64,000 bases of DNA from NCBI GenBank assembly GCA_000620545.1, contig JIBA01000013.1:1-64000 (forward strand), written 5' to 3'. Positions within the stretch are counted from its first letter, which is position 1, and each line of letters begins with the position of its first letter. Under the pieces are notes generated by a model. It worked only from the letters and a program-made list of their open reading frames with translations. It was not told where the DNA came from and searched no databases. A program made the position numbers and the translations under genes. Origin of the DNA: Intrasporangiaceae bacterium URHB0013. GTDB lineage: Bacteria > Actinomycetota > Actinomycetes > Actinomycetales > Dermatophilaceae. Below are positions 8,818 through 16,917 of this stretch, in pieces.

Positions 8818-8823
8818 AGCCTA
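8818..8823 (-). promoter_or_regulatory. -10 box (TAGGCT) of the AsnC-like gene, leaderless
   Basis: TAGGCT on the minus strand is followed by 6 nt and then the GTG start at 8811. No ribosome binding site is visible. Confidence 0.55.
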
Positions 8824-8831
8824 ACCGGGGG

Positions 8832-10628
8832 CTATCCGGCCCGTCGCAGGCCGGCGCCCCTGCCGGTGTGACCGGGGCGCCCGGGCCGGCCGCCGTGGGC
8901 GCCGCCGCGGGCGCCCGGGACGTCGTGGTCGAACCCGATGACGTCGTGGGCCGACGCGACGGCAGGCTCGAGCTCTCCGCGCACGGACCCGGCGCCGCCG
9001 ACGGGGCAGGTCCAGGATCCCTCCAGCTCGACGATGCGTACCCCGGGCGCCTCCAGCCAGCGGAGCAGGATCTCGGTCTCCTCCGTGAGCGCGGACGGAC
9101 GGTCGGGGGTGGGGGCCGGCACGACCTCGGCGGTGGCCTGCATCGAGCGGACGTAGGGCATCGGGTCAGCCCCTCGCGGACTCACCACGACGCCTGCCAT
9201 CCGACCGTGGCGGATGGAGACGAGCTCCCACCCCCCGACGTCGCTGCGCCGCGCGGCGATGATCTCGGGCGAGCGCACCAGGGGTGCGAGCCGTTGCGCC
9301 CTGGCCGCCCCGCGCACGAGCTGGAGGAAGCGGTCGCGCACCCGGGCGGCATCCTCGAACCGCTCCTGCGATGCCAGCTCCTCGAGCCGGGCACGGAGCA
9401 GCTCGGCGCTCGGTCGGGCGTTGCCGGTGAAGATGGCGCGGCACTCGGCGACGACGACGGCGTAGTCGCCCTCGGACTGTGCGCCGGTGCACGGGGCGCC
9501 ACAGCGACCCATGTCGGCCAGGGCGCAGGCTGTGCCGCGGCCGGTGAGTCGACCCGTGCACTGGCGCAGCGGCACGACCTCGTGGACGGCATCGATGGCC
9601 GACTGGGCCGTGGCCCTGGACCGGAAGGGCCCGATGTAGTGGGCGTCGTCGTCACGCACCTGCTTGACGATCGAAAGGCGCGGGAAGCGTTCCTGGGTGA
9701 GCTTGACCCACATGACCTTTCGGCCGTCCTTGGACCGACGGTTGAAGCGAGGCTTGTGCTCGTCGATGAGCCGCAGCTCGCGCACCTGTGCCTCGAGCGG
9801 GGTCTGGCAGACGATGGGGTGGACGACCTGGGCGAGCCGCACCATCTCGGCCATCCGGCTGCGTTGCTCCGAGGCCGTGAAGTAGGTGCGGACGCGGGTG
9901 CGGATGTCCCTGCTGGTGCCGACGTAGAGGACGCGCTCACTGCCGTCCTTGAAGAGGTAGACGCCGGGGGCGCTCGGCAGAGGGTCGGCGAGGAAGCGCT
10001 TGCGTCGCTGCGACGGGGTGATCCGGGAGCTGTAGCTGGAGAGCTCCTCGAGCGTGTGCACACCGAGGTTGCCGACGCGTTCGATGAGGCCGTGGAGCAC
10101 GTCGACCGTCGCGCGCGCGTCGTGCAGGGCTCGGTGGTCCGGGGTGGTGGGGGAGCCGAAGACATGGGCGAGCGAGGACAGCCGGTGGTTGGGCGACTCG
10201 TCCCGGACCACGAGCTGGCGGGCCAGCTGGAGGGTGTCGAGGACGGGGAACCCGGGCCAGGAGGCGCCGACGCGCGCGGCAGCCGCCTTGAGGAAGCCGA
10301 TGTCGAAGCCGGCGTTGTGGGCGACCAGGACGCTGCCGCTGGCGAACTCGAGGAAGGCAGGCAGGGCGCTCTCGATGCGCGGCGCGTCGCGGACCATCGT
10401 GTCGGTGATGCCCGTGAGGACGGAGATGAACGCGGGGATGGGCTCGGCCGGGTTGACGAGAGTCTGGAACTCGCCGAGCACCTCGCCGCCGCGCACCTTG
10501 ACCGCTCCGATCTCGGTGATGCCGCACTGCGCCGGGGAGCCCCCGGTGGTCTCGAGGTCCACGACGACGAAGGTGACGCCGGCCAGCGGGGTGCCGAGGT
10601 CGTCGAACGTCGCCTGGATCGCTTGCAT
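8832..10628 (-). CDS. DEDDh 3'-5' exonuclease fused to a UvrC-like GIY-YIG domain
   Basis: A 598-residue nuclease fusion. Residues ~15-180 form a DnaQ/epsilon-like exonuclease: VVVDLETTGG (Exo I DxE), VAHNAGFDIGFL (Exo II) and HRALHDARATVDVL (Exo III H..D). Residues ~210-290 are a GIY-YIG nuclease domain as at the N-terminus of UvrC (APGVYLFKDGSERVLYVGTSRDIRTRVRTYF). They are followed by a UvrC-like Cys region (GRCGAPCTG) and a UVR-like helical segment. A similar fusion exists in mycobacteria (Rv2191 type); the repair pathway is not settled. The ATG at 10628 lies 7 nt after a TACGGT -10 box. The C-terminus is Gly/Arg-rich. Confidence 0.9.
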   Translation of the reverse strand: MQAIQATFDDLGTPLAGVTFVVVDLETTGGSPAQCGITEIGAVKVRGGEVLGEFQTLVNPAEPIPAFISVLTGITDTMVRDAPRIESALPAFLEFASGSVLVAHNAGFDIGFLKAAAARVGASWPGFPVLDTLQLARQLVVRDESPNHRLSSLAHVFGSPTTPDHRALHDARATVDVLHGLIERVGNLGVHTLEELSSYSSRITPSQRRKRFLADPLPSAPGVYLFKDGSERVLYVGTSRDIRTRVRTYFTASEQRSRMAEMVRLAQVVHPIVCQTPLEAQVRELRLIDEHKPRFNRRSKDGRKVMWVKLTQERFPRLSIVKQVRDDDAHYIGPFRSRATAQSAIDAVHEVVPLRQCTGRLTGRGTACALADMGRCGAPCTGAQSEGDYAVVVAECRAIFTGNARPSAELLRARLEELASQERFEDAARVRDRFLQLVRGAARAQRLAPLVRSPEIIAARRSDVGGWELVSIRHGRMAGVVVSPRGADPMPYVRSMQATAEVVPAPTPDRPSALTEETEILLRWLEAPGVRIVELEGSWTCPVGGAGSVRGELEPAVASAHDVIGFDHDVPGARGGAHGGRPGRPGHTGRGAGLRRAG

Positions 10629-10635
10629 GGCCCCG

Positions 10636-10641
10636 ACCGTA
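10636..10641 (-). promoter_or_regulatory. -10 box (TACGGT) of the exonuclease fusion gene, leaderless
   Basis: Minus-strand TACGGT is followed by 7 nt and then the ATG at 10628. It overlaps one copy of the recurrent GGCATAC heptamer. Confidence 0.5.
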
Positions 10642-10880
10642 TGCCGGGGTGCCGACAATGCCTCGGAGGCGCGGCGGTCGCAAGCCCTTCTCCCACAAGG
10701 CCTCCGGAGCCCACCCCACGTCGTCAGCTCTCTCGCGTGTCTGGTCACCGGCGCGCCCGCAGTGTCGTGCGGAGGCCGTCAGCCGGACGTCCGGCGCGCC
10801 AGCTGTGTCGGGCAGTGTCAGTGGGCCCACCTAGCGTCTTTCACGACAGATCGCAACGAGAGACGAAGGGTTGGACCACG

Positions 10881-11225
10881 ATGATGCTCGTCGACTGCCA
10901 GACCTGCCCGGTGCGCGACGTCCACTGCGCAGACTGCATGGTGACCGCGCTGACGACGATCCCACTGCGTCGGGGCGCGACCGCCCACGGCCCAGAGACG
11001 GACGGGTACCGGGGCCCCCGAGCGCGCTCCGGCCGTTCCGATGCGGTCGACGTCCGACCTGGGGCCGACGACGTCGTCACCGCGCCGCTCGACCGCGCCG
11101 AGCGGCGGGCCGTGTCGGCCTTCGTCGCGGCGGGGCTCGTCTCCACCACCACGGCCAACGCCGCCCGCGCCGAGCTCGACCCCGTCGAGGTCCCGGTGCA
11201 CCACCGGGTGCGTCGGGCCGTCTGA
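10881..11225 (+). CDS. Conserved actinobacterial protein with N-terminal Cys cluster
   Basis: A 114-residue protein of unknown function. Residues 6-20 hold four Cys in two C-x2-C pairs (CQTC and CADC) inside the motif MLVDCQTCPVRDVHCADC, suggesting zinc or an iron-sulfur cluster. The middle is Arg/Gly-rich and variable, and the C-terminal half (LDRAERRAVSAFVAAGLVS) looks helical. Two adjacent ATG codons (10881 and 10884) could start it. A TAGCGT box near 10834 would give a leader of about 40 nt. Related small proteins lie between exonuclease and peptidase genes in other actinobacteria, so context is conserved but not informative. Confidence 0.75.
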   Translation: MMLVDCQTCPVRDVHCADCMVTALTTIPLRRGATAHGPETDGYRGPRARSGRSDAVDVRPGADDVVTAPLDRAERRAVSAFVAAGLVSTTTANAARAELDPVEVPVHHRVRRAV

Positions 11226-11256
11226 TCCGCCGGGGTCGACGCGGCAGCAGGCGTGA

Positions 11257-11262
11257 CACGAT
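11257..11262 (+). promoter_or_regulatory. Possible -10 (CACGAT) of the lipoprotein peptidase gene
   Basis: The decamer GTGACACGAT ends 6 nt before the GTG start at 11269. The same decamer stands 6 nt before the ATG at 54264. It fits a leaderless promoter with a weak first base. Confidence 0.4.
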
Positions 11263-11268
11263 GTCGCG

Positions 11269-12624
11269 GTGCTGAGCCAACGTGGTCGTAGCCCCGCGCG
11301 GGACGCCGTGTCGGCGGCCCTCGCCGGACTGTCGGCCCTGACCCTGGTCGCGTGCACCTCGGTGAGCCCGACTGTGGCACCCGCATCGGCTGCGGCTGCG
11401 GCAACGGCTCCGGCGAAGGCGGCGACCACGGCGTCGGAGATCGCTGCGGAGGCCTGGGCCGGCGCCCGCGAGCGCGCTGCCACGAACCTCCTGCGGACCC
11501 GGTTCGCCCGAGTCGAGCGAGGAGACGAGGCAGCCTGGCTCGCGCCCCTGCACCCGGCCGGCCCCCCGTCGATGCGCACGAGCCAGTCCGCGATCTTCGA
11601 CCGCATGACGGGGATGGGCGTGGAGGACCTTCGGCTCGTCGGCGTCCGCGAGACCACCCCGCCGGTACCTGCGCCCCCTGGGACCGCAGTCGAGTGGGAC
11701 GTCAGGGCGAGCCTCACCTACAGGCTTCGGGCCTTCGACTCCGCCCCGCGCACCTTCGACCTCGACCTCACCCTCAAGGCTGATCCGGCGCGCCCGTCCA
11801 ATCTCCTCATCACGGCGACAGCCCCCTTCGGGCGGCCGCAGCCGTGGGACCTTCCCGGCCTCGTCGTCCGGAGGTCTGACTCCGCTCTCGTGCTCGCCGT
11901 GGGCGACCATGACCGGGTCGAGGAGGTGGTCCGTCGGGCGCGCACGGCGGCGTCACGCGTGGCGGCCGTGTGGGGGGCGGCGCGGCCCGCCGTCTGGATC
12001 GCTCCGGCCACGGACACGGATGCCGCCCGGCTGCTCGGACGAACGGCCGACGACCTCGCCGGCGTGGCCGCCGCGACCGACGGCCCCCTGACGCCGGGGG
12101 TAGGGGCAGGCGCAGACCGCATCGTGCTCGTCCCCGGGGCCTGGACGTCGCTGCGCCCAGAGGGGCGCGATGTCGTCATGACGCATGAGCTGACCCACCT
12201 GACCGTGCGCGCCTCGACGACGCGGGCTGTGCCGGTCTGGCTCTCCGAGGGCTTCGCCGAGCTCGTCGCGTACTCGCCGGTCGACCTGCCGGAGGCAACC
12301 ATCGTGGCGGCCGCGCTCGAGCGCGTGCGCGCGTCCGGCCTGCCGCGGGCGCTGCCGGCGGACGCAGACTTCGACCCGAGCACCCACGCGCTTCCCGCGG
12401 CATACGGCCTCTCACTGCTGGCGCTGCGTACCCTCGCAGACGCGCAGGGCACGCAGGCCGCCGTCCGCCTCTACCGCGCCGCGGCCGGCGGGCTCGACGT
12501 CCCTACCTCCCGGCTCGACGACCGGGAGGCGGCGGTGGACGCAGCCCTGCGCGCCTCGTCGCGCATGACGCGGGCCGCCCTCGTGAGGGACTGGCAGGCC
12601 AGGATCCGCGAGCTGCTGCGCTGA
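11269..12624 (+). CDS. Putative secreted lipoprotein with gluzincin peptidase motif
   Basis: A 451-residue exported protein. The N-terminus has a signal peptide ending in a lipobox (LTLVAC, Cys about residue 28), then an Ala/Thr-rich linker. The middle (residues ~80-200) resembles a secreted beta-rich domain of unknown type. The C-terminal half has HELTHL followed about 20 residues later by WLSEGFAEL, the HExxH plus Glu arrangement of gluzincin zinc peptidases, and a helical tail. It probably acts at the outer face of the membrane on peptides or proteins; the substrate is unknown. Start GTG 11269. Confidence 0.8.
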   Translation: MLSQRGRSPARDAVSAALAGLSALTLVACTSVSPTVAPASAAAAATAPAKAATTASEIAAEAWAGARERAATNLLRTRFARVERGDEAAWLAPLHPAGPPSMRTSQSAIFDRMTGMGVEDLRLVGVRETTPPVPAPPGTAVEWDVRASLTYRLRAFDSAPRTFDLDLTLKADPARPSNLLITATAPFGRPQPWDLPGLVVRRSDSALVLAVGDHDRVEEVVRRARTAASRVAAVWGAARPAVWIAPATDTDAARLLGRTADDLAGVAAATDGPLTPGVGAGADRIVLVPGAWTSLRPEGRDVVMTHELTHLTVRASTTRAVPVWLSEGFAELVAYSPVDLPEATIVAAALERVRASGLPRALPADADFDPSTHALPAAYGLSLLALRTLADAQGTQAAVRLYRAAAGGLDVPTSRLDDREAAVDAALRASSRMTRAALVRDWQARIRELLR

Positions 12625-12628
12625 GCCG

Positions 12629-14425
12629 TCAGGCGTAGAGCTTCTCGACCTCGTCGCCGAAGTCCTTCATGACGACGTTGCGCTTGAGCTTGAGAGACGG
12701 TGTCAGGTAGCCGTTGGCCTCGGTGAAGTCGTCGGGCAGGACCGCGAACTTGCGGATCGACTCGGCCTTGGAGACCGCCTCGTTGGCCCGGTCGACGGCC
12801 TCCTGCAGGGCTGCCAGGACCCTCGGGTCCGTGCGAGCCTCGTCGAGCGAGACGCCGTCGACGCCGTGGGTCTTGGCCCAGAGCGGCCACATCTCCTCGT
12901 CGAGCGTCAGGAGGACGGCGACGAAGGGCTTCTGGTCGCCGACGACGATGCACTGGGAGACGAGGGGGTGCGCGCGCAGCCGGTCCTCCAGCACCGCGGG
13001 GGCCACGTTCTTGCCGCCTGCGGTCACGAGGATCTCCTTCTTGCGCCCGGTGATCCGCAGGTAGCCGTCGGCGTCCATCTCGCCGATGTCGCCGGTGTGG
13101 AACCAGCCGCCGACGATGGCGTCCGCGGTGGCGGTCGGGTTCCCGTGGTAGCTGCCGAAGACGCCGACGCCCTTGAGCAGGATCTCGCCGTCGTCGGCGA
13201 TGCGGATCCCGGTCCCGGGCAGCGGCGGTCCCACGGTGCCGATCTTGATCTTGTCCGGCGTGTTGACCGCGACGGGAGCTGTGGTCTCCGTGAGGCCGTA
13301 CCCCTCGAGGATGACGATCCCGATGCCCCGGTAGAAGTGGCCCAGGCGGGTGCCGAGCGGGGCACCGCCGGACACGGCGTAGCGCACCTGGCCGCCCATG
13401 GCGGCGCGCAGCTTGCCGTAGACCAGGCGGTCGAAGACCGCGTGCTGCACGCGAAGCGCCAGTCCGGGACGCCCGGCGTCCAGTGCCTCGCTGTAGGCGA
13501 TGGCGATGGTGGCCGCTCGGAGGAAGATCTTGCCCTTGCCCTCGGCGGACGCCTTGGCCTCGGCGGAGTTGAAGATCTTCTCGAAGACGCGAGGCACGGC
13601 CAGCACGAAGGTCGGCTGGAAGCCGGCGAAGTCGTCGAGCAGGGTCTTGATGTCCGCCGAGTGACCCATCCGTGCCCGGCCCGCCACACAGAGAACCTCG
13701 ATGAAGCGGGCGAAGACGTGGGCGAGAGGCAGGAAGAGCAGGGTCGAGGCGTTCTCGGTGAGGACGACCTGACCGAGCTTCTCGATGGCGTTCTCGGCGA
13801 GGTCGAGGAAGTTGCCGTGGGTCAGCTCGCAGCCCTTGGGCCGTCCCGTCGTGCCCGAGGTGTAGATGATGGTCGCGATCGAACGGCGGTCCAGGCCGGC
13901 GCGCCGCGCCGTGAGGTCGGCGTCGGGGACGTCCCGGCCCTTCTCACGCAGGGCCTCGAGACCACCAGCCTCGATGGTGACCACGCCGCGGAGAGTGGGC
14001 AGGTCGCCCCTGACCTGGTCGACGGTGGCGCGGTGGGCCTCGGTCTCGACGACGACGACCTGAGCGTCGGAGTCCGAGAGGATCCACTGGACCTGTTCCG
14101 CGGAGGAGGTCTCGTAGATCGGCACCACCACGGCGCCCGCGCTCCAGGCTGCGAAGTCGACCAGGGTCCATTCGTAACGCGTGCGGGACATGAGGGCGAC
14201 TCGGTCGCCGGGGCGTACGCCCTCCGCGATGAGGCCCTTGGCGACCGCCGCGACGTCGTCGGCGAACTGTGCCCACGTCAGGTGGGTCCACCCTCCCGAG
14301 GGCGTCTTGCGTGAGAACGCCGTCTCGCTCGCGTTCTCCCTGGCGTTGCGCACGGGGAGGTCGGCAAGGCTTCCCTCCGTGGTGACGGGGGCGAGTGGTG
14401 CGACGACGTTGTCCTTCACTGTCAC
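12629..14425 (-). CDS. Long-chain fatty-acid--CoA ligase / AMP-binding enzyme
   Basis: A 598-residue acyl-activating enzyme (FadD15/Faa type) that adenylates a fatty acid and forms its CoA thioester. The P-loop YTSGTTGRPKGCELTHGN (residues ~190-207), EGYGLTETTAP (adenine binding), the GWFHTGDIG core and the C-terminal KKEILVTAGGKNVAP hinge are all intact. The ending VMKDFGDEVEKLYA is typical of bacterial long-chain ligases. Two GTG codons, at 14425 and 14419, are possible starts. It is convergent with the peptidase gene (4-bp gap) and divergent from the SRPBCC gene. Confidence 0.93.
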   Translation of the reverse strand: MTVKDNVVAPLAPVTTEGSLADLPVRNARENASETAFSRKTPSGGWTHLTWAQFADDVAAVAKGLIAEGVRPGDRVALMSRTRYEWTLVDFAAWSAGAVVVPIYETSSAEQVQWILSDSDAQVVVVETEAHRATVDQVRGDLPTLRGVVTIEAGGLEALREKGRDVPDADLTARRAGLDRRSIATIIYTSGTTGRPKGCELTHGNFLDLAENAIEKLGQVVLTENASTLLFLPLAHVFARFIEVLCVAGRARMGHSADIKTLLDDFAGFQPTFVLAVPRVFEKIFNSAEAKASAEGKGKIFLRAATIAIAYSEALDAGRPGLALRVQHAVFDRLVYGKLRAAMGGQVRYAVSGGAPLGTRLGHFYRGIGIVILEGYGLTETTAPVAVNTPDKIKIGTVGPPLPGTGIRIADDGEILLKGVGVFGSYHGNPTATADAIVGGWFHTGDIGEMDADGYLRITGRKKEILVTAGGKNVAPAVLEDRLRAHPLVSQCIVVGDQKPFVAVLLTLDEEMWPLWAKTHGVDGVSLDEARTDPRVLAALQEAVDRANEAVSKAESIRKFAVLPDDFTEANGYLTPSLKLKRNVVMKDFGDEVEKLYA

Positions 14426-14621
14426 TCCTGATGGGGGGCGGGAAACTGTGCTGCACCTTACCGATGGGTAACCGCGCAGACCACGTCACCATGATCACAG
14501 GGCGGGCCCGTGGTCGGGCACGCCACCCCGGTGCAGGGCTGCCGTCGCTCCCCATCTTGGCACGCCTCCGATGTGCCGTGACGGCAGCAGGACACGCAGC
14601 ATCGACCTCCCGACGACGCGA

Positions 14622-14627
14622 TAGCCT
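14622..14627 (+). promoter_or_regulatory. -10 box (TAGCCT) of the SRPBCC gene, leaderless
   Basis: TAGCCT is followed by 7 nt and then ATG 14635, with no Shine-Dalgarno sequence between them. Confidence 0.55.
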
Positions 14628-14634
14628 TCGGCGC

Positions 14635-15078
14635 ATGGCCGATCGAACCGAGTCCTCCATCGTCATCGACGCTCCGCCCGGTGAGGTGCTCGACGTCATC
14701 GCGGACTTCGAGGCCTATCCCGAGTGGGCGGGCGAGGTGAAGGACGTCAGCGTGCTCGCTGAGGAGGGCGACGGCTGGGCCGACCAGGTCCAGTTCACGC
14801 TCGACGCGGGAGCCATCAAGGACACCTACGTCCTCGACTACGAGTGGGACGTCGTCGAGGACGGCACCGGGGTCGTCTCGTGGTCGCTGGTCTCGGCCCA
14901 GGTCCTCAAGGCCATGAACGGGTCGTACACGCTGACCGGGGACGGTGCGGCCACCACGGTGACCTACCGCCTCTCGGTCGACGTCAAGATCCCCATGATC
15001 GGGCTGCTCAAGCGGAAGGCGGAGAAGGTCATCGTCGACACCGCGCTCAAGGAGCTGAAGAAGCGGGTCGAGGCCTGA
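14635..15078 (+). CDS. SRPBCC (START-like) family protein
   Basis: A 147-residue protein with the polyketide cyclase/dehydrase or START-like fold. It opens with the typical SSIVIDAPPGEVLDVIADFEAYPEWAG motif, then alternating strands and a long C-terminal helix (LLKRKAEKVIVDTALKELKKRVE). Members bind hydrophobic ligands such as lipids or quinones; the ligand here is unknown. It begins a tight cluster with the Cys-rich protein (6-bp gap) and the ROK kinase (overlap), an arrangement also seen in other actinobacteria near the FadD-type ligase. Confidence 0.9.
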   Translation: MADRTESSIVIDAPPGEVLDVIADFEAYPEWAGEVKDVSVLAEEGDGWADQVQFTLDAGAIKDTYVLDYEWDVVEDGTGVVSWSLVSAQVLKAMNGSYTLTGDGAATTVTYRLSVDVKIPMIGLLKRKAEKVIVDTALKELKKRVEA

Positions 15079-15084
15079 CCCACC

Positions 15085-15636
15085 GTGACCCAGAACGACA
15101 GCCCTGACACAGCACCCGGCCAGGCAGACCAGCCAACCCAGCCCGAGCAGCCGGACCCGACCGGCGGGACCGGCTCGGCCCGGCGCGAGGACGCACCGCC
15201 GCCGGGCAGCGTCGCCGAGGAGGCCGCGCTGCTCGTCGACCTGCTCTCCCGTCGCAGCTGGTCGAGCCTCTCGGGTATGCCCCCGCGCCGGTCAGGGGGC
15301 GAACCTGCGGACGCTGCCGCGCACGACGACGGAGCCGCCGGAGGGACGGGCATCCCCGAGGACTCGACCGGTGCGGACGCCACCGGTCGTCCGGATGGGC
15401 GAGCCGGGGAGTGCACGTGCGGAGGCACCACGCCCGCCGCCTGCCGCGTGTGTCCCGTGTGCCAGCTCATCGCGTTCGTCCAGCAGGTCAACCCCGACAC
15501 CATCGAGAAGGTCGCCGACTTCGTCGGCTTCGCGGCGACAGCCCTGCGCGACCTCGCGGCCGCCCAGCGGGAGCGCGGAACCACGCCCGCAACCGGCAAC
15601 GACCCCGAGGAGACGTCGACCGGAGGCACCGCGTGA
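15085..15636 (+). CDS. Hypothetical Cys-rich protein between SRPBCC and ROK kinase
   Basis: A 183-residue protein of unknown function. The first ~100 residues are low-complexity (Pro, Gly, Asp, Glu), apart from a short helical stretch (EEAALLVDLLSRRSWSSL). The centre has a compact Cys motif, CTCGGTTPAACRVCPVCQ, which could bind zinc or iron-sulfur. It is followed by a predicted amphipathic helix (LIAFVQQVNPDTIEKVADF) and a polar tail. The start is GTG 15085, and the stop overlaps the next start (GTGA), so it is translationally coupled to the kinase. Confidence 0.75.
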   Translation: MTQNDSPDTAPGQADQPTQPEQPDPTGGTGSARREDAPPPGSVAEEAALLVDLLSRRSWSSLSGMPPRRSGGEPADAAAHDDGAAGGTGIPEDSTGADATGRPDGRAGECTCGGTTPAACRVCPVCQLIAFVQQVNPDTIEKVADFVGFAATALRDLAAAQRERGTTPATGNDPEETSTGGTA

Positions 15637-16601
15637 GCAGACGACTGGCGATCGGCATCGACATCGGCGGTACGAAGGTCGCCGGCGGTGTCGTCGACGA
15701 GGCGGGCGTCATCACCCACCGCGCTCGTCGTGACACCCCGCACCGCTCGACGTCTCCTGCGGTCGTCGAGAACACCATCGTCGAAGCCGTCGAGGAGCTG
15801 TTGCGGCAGGTCGATCCCGACGAGGTCGTCGCCGTCGGCATCGGGGCCGCAGGCTTCGTCGCCGAGGACCGGGCGACCGTCGTCTTCGCGCCTCACCTGT
15901 CATGGCGCAGCGAGCCCCTGCGCGAGGCGCTGTCCCAGCGCATCGCCCTGCCGATCACCGTTGACAACGACGCCAACGCCGCGGCGTGGGCCGAGGCGAC
16001 CTTCGGTGCCGCCCGAGGTGAGTCGCACGTCATCATCATCACCCTCGGCACGGGCATCGGTGGCGCCCTCATCATCGACGGCAACGTCCAGCGCGGGCGG
16101 CACGGCATCGCTGGCGAGTTCGGCCACATGCAGATCATGCCGGGGGGCGCGCGCTGCGAGTGCGGCAACCGCGGCTGCTGGGAGCAGTACGCCAGCGGCA
16201 ACGCCCTCGTGCGCGAGGCCCGCGCCATGATCGAGGCCGGGTCGCCCGTCGTGGCCGACCTGCTCGTCCGGCTCGGCGGCGACGCCACGGCACTGACCGG
16301 TCCGTTCATCACCGAGGCCGCCCGTGAGGGTGACCCGACGGCGCGAGAGCTGCTCGCCGACATCGGCGAGTGGCTGGGCATCGGGCTCGCCAACCTCGCC
16401 TCGGCCTTCGACCCGGGACTGTTCGTCATCGGCGGCGGCGTCAGCGCGGCCGACGAGATGCTCATCGGTCCGGCCCGCGAGGCCTTCCGCCGCCAGCTGC
16501 CGGGACGCGGCTACCGGCCCGAGGCACGGATCGTGCGCGCCGTGCTCGGCAGCGATGCCGGTCTGATCGGGGCGGCAGAGCTGGCCCGCGCCGGCCGCTG
16601 A
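15633..16601 (+). CDS. ROK family sugar kinase (glucokinase-like)
   Basis: A 322-residue kinase that probably phosphorylates glucose or a related hexose. The N-terminal phosphate loop IGIDIGGTKVAGGVV, the catalytic VDNDANAAAWAE, TLGTGIGGALI and the ROK zinc motif (GEFGHMQIMPGGARCECGNRGCWEQYASG, with His and three Cys) are all present. FVIGGGVSAADEM closes the adenosine site. The start GTG 15633 overlaps the stop of the upstream gene. Glucokinase is the best guess because this is the usual actinobacterial housekeeping ROK kinase; transcriptional ROK repressors have an added helix-turn-helix, which is absent here. Confidence 0.92.
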   Translation: MSRRLAIGIDIGGTKVAGGVVDEAGVITHRARRDTPHRSTSPAVVENTIVEAVEELLRQVDPDEVVAVGIGAAGFVAEDRATVVFAPHLSWRSEPLREALSQRIALPITVDNDANAAAWAEATFGAARGESHVIIITLGTGIGGALIIDGNVQRGRHGIAGEFGHMQIMPGGARCECGNRGCWEQYASGNALVREARAMIEAGSPVVADLLVRLGGDATALTGPFITEAAREGDPTARELLADIGEWLGIGLANLASAFDPGLFVIGGGVSAADEMLIGPAREAFRRQLPGRGYRPEARIVRAVLGSDAGLIGAAELARAGR

Positions 16602-16917
16602 CCGCCCGAGTGTCCCCGGCCCGACCGCAGCACCACGGCTTCCCGCCGCGGGGCGTCTGCCGGTCCGCTTCCCGACCGAACGCGGGGGTATGCCGTCGCG
16701 ACCCGGTGGGACGGCATACGACCGCGACCCGCTGGGACGGCATACGACCGCGACCCGCTGGGAGGGCATCCGACCGCGACCCGGTGGGACGGCACACGAA
16801 CCTCGTCGCAGCGCGCCACCCGCTGACGTTGGCTGGATGCCGACGTTCCCCGGCCACCGGCCGGTCCGGTTGACTCGATGTGACGTCGGCTCGAGCCCAG
16901 GGACAGCTGAGGGGGCG
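16602..16917. other. 316-bp convergent intergenic gap with repeats
   Basis: Between the ROK kinase and the membrane protein on the opposite strand. It contains no credible gene; its main content is the 26-bp tandem array at 16684-16799. The remainder shows nothing recognisable. Confidence 0.6.
16684..16799. repeat. 26-bp tandem repeat array, about four copies
   Basis: Units starting at 16711, 16737 and 16763 share the core CGACCGCGACCCG and end in TGGG; a diverged copy precedes them and a partial one follows. The first copy carries GTATGCCGTC in inverted orientation to the GACGGCATAC of the second, so the first two units can fold as a 10-bp stem with a 12-nt loop (16688-16719). Confidence 0.8.

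Noticed and set aside
16684-16799. CRISPR array
   Set aside because: Units are directly abutting 26-bp repeats without unique spacers, and no cas genes are nearby.
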